From Agaricus subrufescens (Eukaryota; Basidiomycota; Agaricomycetes; Agaricales; Agaricaceae): a stretch of DNA of 64,000 bases. The stretch spans positions 434,001 to 498,000 of the forward strand of contig CM057059.1 of NCBI GenBank assembly GCA_029945375.1, written 5' to 3'. The position numbers and the translations under genes are program-made. Below the pieces are notes generated by a model. That model had not been told where the DNA came from. It worked only from the letters and a program-made list of their open reading frames with translations, and ran no database searches. The first letter of the stretch is position 1; the number at the start of each line of letters is the position of its first letter. Shown piece after piece: positions 59,632 to 64,000 of this stretch.

Positions 59632-60337
59632 GTTTTGTTTTTTTTTGGGGTGATTTGGCTGCTTTCCTCCCTCGAGTTCAGACGGTATTTCTTTTTTTTT
59701 TCGTTGTACCATAATTTTCTTTTTGCTGATGAGACGGTACATTATTGTTCACGATTGTGGTTAGATTAGTTAGTTACCTGACAGGGGCTGATGCTAGGTC
59801 GTCGGCCGACGGTGTGATCGAACTAGGAAGGGTCACGTGGAGATACCCACGGGAAGTGTGCGGCTTGCTCGCCACCTGTGAACGCCGGAAAGGACCAACA
59901 CTGCACCGCTCTTTGCACTCTACTCCCATCGAGCCCCGAGGCGACAACACTCCCTTGTGTTCTGCGATAACCGCCTTCCATCGGTCGAACACGCCTGCCA
60001 TTGCTACTTGCTACGGCGCATATATACACATACACGCTCTTCTCGGCTTCTCGGGGATACACTCGGGAGAAGGAATTGCGAAGTTGGTTACAAGACGTGA
60101 TAGCTAGTGGGTCGGAGTTGAGATTTTATACCCGCCGCGGCCCAGGACTATACGTATAGAAGAAGAGGAAACTTTCTGGAAGAAGAAAAACAGATTTTTT
60201 TCTTCTGGTCTGGTTCTTCGTTGTTCCAATCCGGATTTGCTCTCTTTCTTTCTGTTTCTGGTTCTTTCTTTTGCATCAAGTTCGCGCACGCAAGGAAACT
60301 AAAGTTATTTATCCTATCGGACAGCAAGCATTAATCT
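59632..60337. promoter_or_regulatory. Intergenic: promoter of the APS/PAPS carrier with a TCACGTG box
   Basis: About 700 bp. TCACGTG at 59833-59839 lies in GGTCACGTGG. In yeast, Cbf1 binds TCACGTG ahead of sulfur-assimilation genes; this gene encodes a sulfate-activation metabolite carrier by family, so the site is suggestive. The rest is T/C-rich leader. Confidence 0.4.
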
Positions 60338-61935
60338 ATGGCTACGAAAACTCCGACTACTACTGCTACTACTGGTGCTGTTGCTGCTACGGTGGTTGAG
60401 GTGAAGGGGGACGAGGAGATCGGGAAGAAGAATGCGAGTTTATTGGTGTTCTTTGCACCTGAAACGGTGTCGTATTTCATTGGTACGGAGTTGTTTTCAT
60501 TGTTCCTTGTTCGGTTGTTGACTAGCTCCGGTGTTTGATTGAAAAAAATTTTATGCTTTAGCGGGTGGTTGTGCCGGTGCTGCATCTAGAACTGTTGTTA
60601 GTCCGTTAGAGAGATTAAAGATCATTCAGTGAGTAGTGCGGTTGTGATTTTTAGGGGGGGTTGAGATTGAGTCGTGATTTGGTAGACAAGTACAGCCCAA
60701 GGGATCTCAAGCATCATATAATGGAGTCTGGAATAGCTTGGCGAGGATGTGGCGGGAAGAAGGATTTAAGGGTTTCATGAGAGGAAATGGAATTAATTGT
60801 TTGAGGATTGTCCCTTACAGGTATGTAAAATTGCAACGGACTCGGATATGGATGATCGGATATTTAATTTCTTTTGCTGTGTAGTGCAGTGCAGTTTACG
60901 ACGTATGAGCAGTTGAAAAAGGTGCGCTGTTCTTGGTGTGGTGTTTGGGGTAAGCTGATGTTTACCATGCGGTTAGTTGTTTACACGACATAGCGAGAAA
61001 GGACTGGACACGCCAAAGCGGTTGGTTGCCGGCGCGCTAGCTGGGATCACATCTGTCTGTGAGTTTGGGGTTTGAACTTTGTTTTTTTTTTCTTTTGTAT
61101 GGTGAGGGAAGATTGATGATCATTGGTTTAGGTTCTACGTATCCGCTGGACTTGGTAAGGTCGAGGCTATCTATAGCTACGGCATCAGTCGAGTTTGTTG
61201 CACCTAGTCATACTGGGGTTAATGTGGCAGCTGCGACGAGTACCTTGCCGTCGGTAGGGGCCAAGCCAAGTGCGGTGATGGCATCCGCGTATCATACTGC
61301 CGCGAGGGGCGCAATCAAGTCAAAATATTCGGCGAAAGACCTGACGGTGTGGGGGATGACACTGAAGGTGATGAGGGAAGAGGGGGGCGTGAAGGGGTTG
61401 TATAGGGGCCTGGTGACGACGGCGGTCGGGGTTGCGCCGTACGTCGGGATCAATTTCGCGGCGTATGAGGCGTTGCGAGGGGTGATTACGCCCCCTGGGA
61501 AGACGGGTGTGGGGAGGAAGCTGAGCTGTGGTGCGCTTGCAGGTGCGTTGGAATGATGAGCGACGGATGGAGATTGATGGACTGAACGGGTGATCGGACA
61601 GGGTCGATATCGCAAACACTGACGTATCCATTTGATGTGCTGCGTCGTAAGATGCAGGTGACCGGGATGGAGGGGGGACCCAAGTACGGTGGTGCGTTGG
61701 ACGCGCTGAGGAGCACGGTGCGATCAGAAGGGGTGCGCGGGCTGTACCGCGGACTGTGGCCCAACCTGCGTAAGTGTGATTGTTTCTGGGGACGGCGAGG
61801 CTGACGGCGTGCAGTCAAGGTTGCGCCAAGCATAGCGACGTCGTTCTTCACGTACGAGCTGGTGAGTGGCTCTGGCCTGTGTGTTGCGCGGCGAATAACC
61901 AAGTGCTGCAGGTGAAGGAGATGCTTCTGGAGTAG
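60338..61935 (+). CDS. Mitochondrial carrier, APS/PAPS-type (YPR011C-like)
   Basis: Several exons, about 380 aa. Three SLC25 repeats. Repeat 1: GGCAGAASRTVVSPLERLKI, RGNGINCLRIVPYSAVQF and TTYEQLKK. Repeat 2: PKRLVAGALAGITSVCSTYP, LDLVRSRLSIATAS, then after an Ala/Thr-rich insert, MREEGGVKGLYRGLVTTAVG and VAPYVGINFAAYEALRG. Repeat 3: GSISQTLTYPFDVLRRKMQV, SEGVRGLYRGLWPNLLKVAP and SFFTYELVKEMLLE. The GNGxNCxRIxPYSAVQF and SLSIxTA-type contact residues fit the yeast YPR011C carrier, which moves adenosine 5'-phosphosulfate and PAPS across the inner membrane. The ~90-residue insertion in repeat 2 is longer than usual. The N-terminal ~40 residues are Thr/Ala-rich with no clear presequence, normal for carriers. 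Confidence 0.88.
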
Positions 61936-62088
61936 CACGTGTGTATGTAGATATGTTGTGTGACCGAATGTGACAGTGCATTGCTCTCTCCTCCACGCGC
62001 CAACATGCAGGCAGGGCGTCGAGCGGAGAAGTCCGTCTCGCCCAATGACCTCGCTGCCCAGCCCGGGCCCTGCTCTCTCCCACCTCCC

Positions 62089-64000
62089 ATGGGCAACTCG
62101 TCCAGCAAGGGCTTCAACTTCCGCCGCCCCTTTGCCAGGCGCAAAAAGCCCGACCACGACCCGCCCCCGACAGCCCCGGATCCCCCCCGCCCGCCCCTCC
62201 GCCCCCAAGCCCGCCGCGAGTGCCCTCCTCCATGCCCCGCCAACGCCCCCGCCGCCCCCCACCCTCACCCGCGCCTCCATCATCCCCGTGACCGCCGCTA
62301 TCGAGTCGGCAGTCACCTTCATGGCCCACAACGACGATCCGCCACGGCCCCAGCGGGAGCCACTTCCCCCACACCTCCCGGAGCGGCCAGAGGCTGCCGT
62401 GCTGGAGGCCTTTGATAAGCGCAAAAGCGACTCGACGATCAGTCACTCCACCATTCGGCCTGGTGCTAATGGTCCGCGATCGTCGAGGCCCGTCTCGATG
62501 GCCGAGTCTTTCCAGTCCACCCACACCATTGTGCCTGGCAATGGTACCTCGTCGTTAGGGGGCGTCAACAAACGGCTGAGTGCCGTTGATGTGGACCTCG
62601 GGTCGTTGCAAGAGGATGACGATTCGTCCTTCAAGAGTGGTGATCAGCCCGGCCCTTCGACGACGCTTATGGTCGTGCCGGCCAGAGGAGACAGCCTGCC
62701 AGCCAACGCCCCCAAAAAGCTCAAGAGACGCTCCATGTCGCTCAACATTCACCCCGCTGCCCCCCTAGACCGCCTTACTCCTAGTCCTTCCGCCACGGAC
62801 CTCAAACACCCGTCTTATTCGATATGCGAAGGCTTCCTTAACCAATCTCCTCCGATGACCGCATCCCCATCACCCCTGCCCAACAGTTGCTGGTCAGGAG
62901 CAACCCCACTCCCTGATGTGAATCGAAGACTACCTCAGATTCCCACACACAATGTTTCCGCCTTCACGTATCCTACTCGGCGGCCTTTAAATAACTACCC
63001 CCCTGCGCCACCTTCGTTCCGGCAGACTGCCGTAAGCATCACCAGTAGTTTCGCTCCCGCTGCTGGACTTGCGAAACGGGCGGTGGAGAGGGTCAGAGGC
63101 GCGTTGGGTCATATGGGCTCGAATGCTTCTCATGGGGGTTCCGAGTCCTCCGCGTCGATATCCTCAGCTTCTGGTTACTCGAGTTCTGTATCCAACGGTT
63201 CGGCGGCGCCTTCGGCCTTTCCTAGCGAATGGGGAGTTTTGAATCTTTCGCGGACGTCATCGAATCATAGTTCGGCGACGCATGGTGGTAGTATGCATGC
63301 TGTGAATATTGACGAGATTAAGAAGAGGAGCGAACGTGAGAAGAGGAAGGATAAGAGGAGAGTAAGAAGAACGCCTGACACGCATAGTGGTTCGCAGTCT
63401 CTTGCATCGATATCGACGTCTGGGTCGGATAGGGACGGTTATGGTCCTTGTGGGCCTTTCCTTGGTGCCTGCTTGCGAGTTCCTGCAAAGAGAGTCGGTG
63501 CCGTGTTCAGGCGCGAGTTGTCATCATGTGTGAGGGACACGGCTGTTTGGGTTGCGAATGATGGGAGTCTGTTGGAAGAGGAAACGGGTGGGAGAGGGCT
63601 TTTAGGAAGACCGGAATTGAGGATATACGAGAAGAGGATGTTACCTGCTATTGTAGTGAGGTGTGCGCAACATTTGCTGATTTGGGGTGTTCAAGAGGAA
63701 GGCTTATTCAGGTGGGTATCTACGTGCTATTTATCTGCTTTGTGGGCGTTTAAGCGTTCATATGAATGCTTCTTTCTATTCATTTCATTTCTCGCGTTGT
63801 GAAAATTTCACTAACAAAACTTTGATTATTCGCAGAGTACCTGGCAGAGCTGCGCATGTAACGAGGCTCCGAAATGAATTTGATACTGGTGGGTGGCAGG
63901 AACTTTGATGATTTTACCTCGTGTATCACTTAAAAATGATTTCACAGGGGCGGATTACGATATGTCAGGTTGCACGCCTGGAGATTTAGATCCCCATGCT
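62089..64000 (+). CDS. RhoGAP-domain protein, partial, probable N-myristoylation
   Basis: Runs off the right end. The ATG at 62089 gives MGNSSSKGFNFRRPFARRKK, a textbook N-myristoylation signal (Gly2, Ser6) with a basic patch. That frame is blocked soon after. The frame one base on (from about 62190) stays open with Pro-rich, then Ser-rich sequence (SMAESFQSTHTIVPG; KLKRRSMSLNIHPAA) to a RhoGAP domain: ELRIYEKRMLPAIVVRCAQH, LLIWGVQEEGLFRVPGRAAH, VTRLRNEFDTGADYDMSGC and TPGDLDPHA. The Arg of GLFRVPG is the arginine finger. The two frames meet at a C7 run (62182-62188); an extra C there, a sequencing error or a real frameshift would explain it, since I find no in-phase intron. RhoGAPs switch off Rho/Rac/Cdc42 GTPases; myristoylation would place this one at membranes. 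Confidence 0.78.

Overview
This is a eukaryotic, fungal window, most likely from a mushroom-forming basidiomycete (Agaricomycetes). The genes are dense and intron-rich, with mostly 45-70 nt GT-AG introns. Typical fungal housekeeping genes sit beside basidiomycete-type genes: a DUF6593-like protein, two secreted subtilases, and single-pass membrane proteins with long disordered tails. I read 24 protein-coding genes, joining exons by hand from open frames, splice signals and family motifs. I see no tRNA, rRNA, transposon or CRISPR array.

Layout. 0.7-2.5 kb (-): Mg-chelatase-like protein. 2.6-7.0 kb (+): large one-TM surface protein. 7.6-11.2 kb (-): VPS53. 11.3-12.8 kb (+): Yippee protein and Ctr copper transporter. 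13-15.1 kb (-): proteasome alpha-3 and gluconokinase. 16.1-17.9 kb (-): DUF6593-like protein. 18.0-18.5 kb (+): CHZ1 histone chaperone. 20.2-23.9 kb (+): subtilase 1. 24.2-28.6 kb (-): cytochrome c peroxidase and a caprin-like RNA-binding protein. 28.7-32 kb (+): BTB protein and SPO11. 32.8-41.7 kb (-): small Ser/Asp-rich membrane protein, sphingosine-1-phosphate lyase and muskelin. 42.6-46.2 kb (+): subtilase 2. 46.6-50.9 kb (+): CCR4 and mevalonate diphosphate decarboxylase. 51.0-51.9 kb (-): NAT9. 52.0-62 kb (+): a conserved unknown, THI6, a second one-TM surface protein and an APS/PAPS-type mitochondrial carrier. 62.1-64 kb (+): a RhoGAP protein that runs off the right end.

There is no obvious single pathway. 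The functional themes are endosome-to-Golgi trafficking (VPS53), RNA and protein turnover (CCR4, caprin-like, proteasome), lipid and isoprenoid metabolism (DPL1, MVD1), thiamine and sulfur metabolism (THI6, the carrier), and cell surface and secretion (two subtilases, three one-TM proteins, RhoGAP). Five divergent gene pairs share promoters of only 55-126 bp. Several of these hold striking elements: a 19-bp palindrome, a telobox and a CACGTG palindrome. The most notable structural points are an 11-nt microexon carrying the catalytic Asp in both subtilases, a start-codon-only first exon in the proteasome gene, a GC-AG intron in THI6, and a matched pair of putative surface receptors near the two ends of the window.
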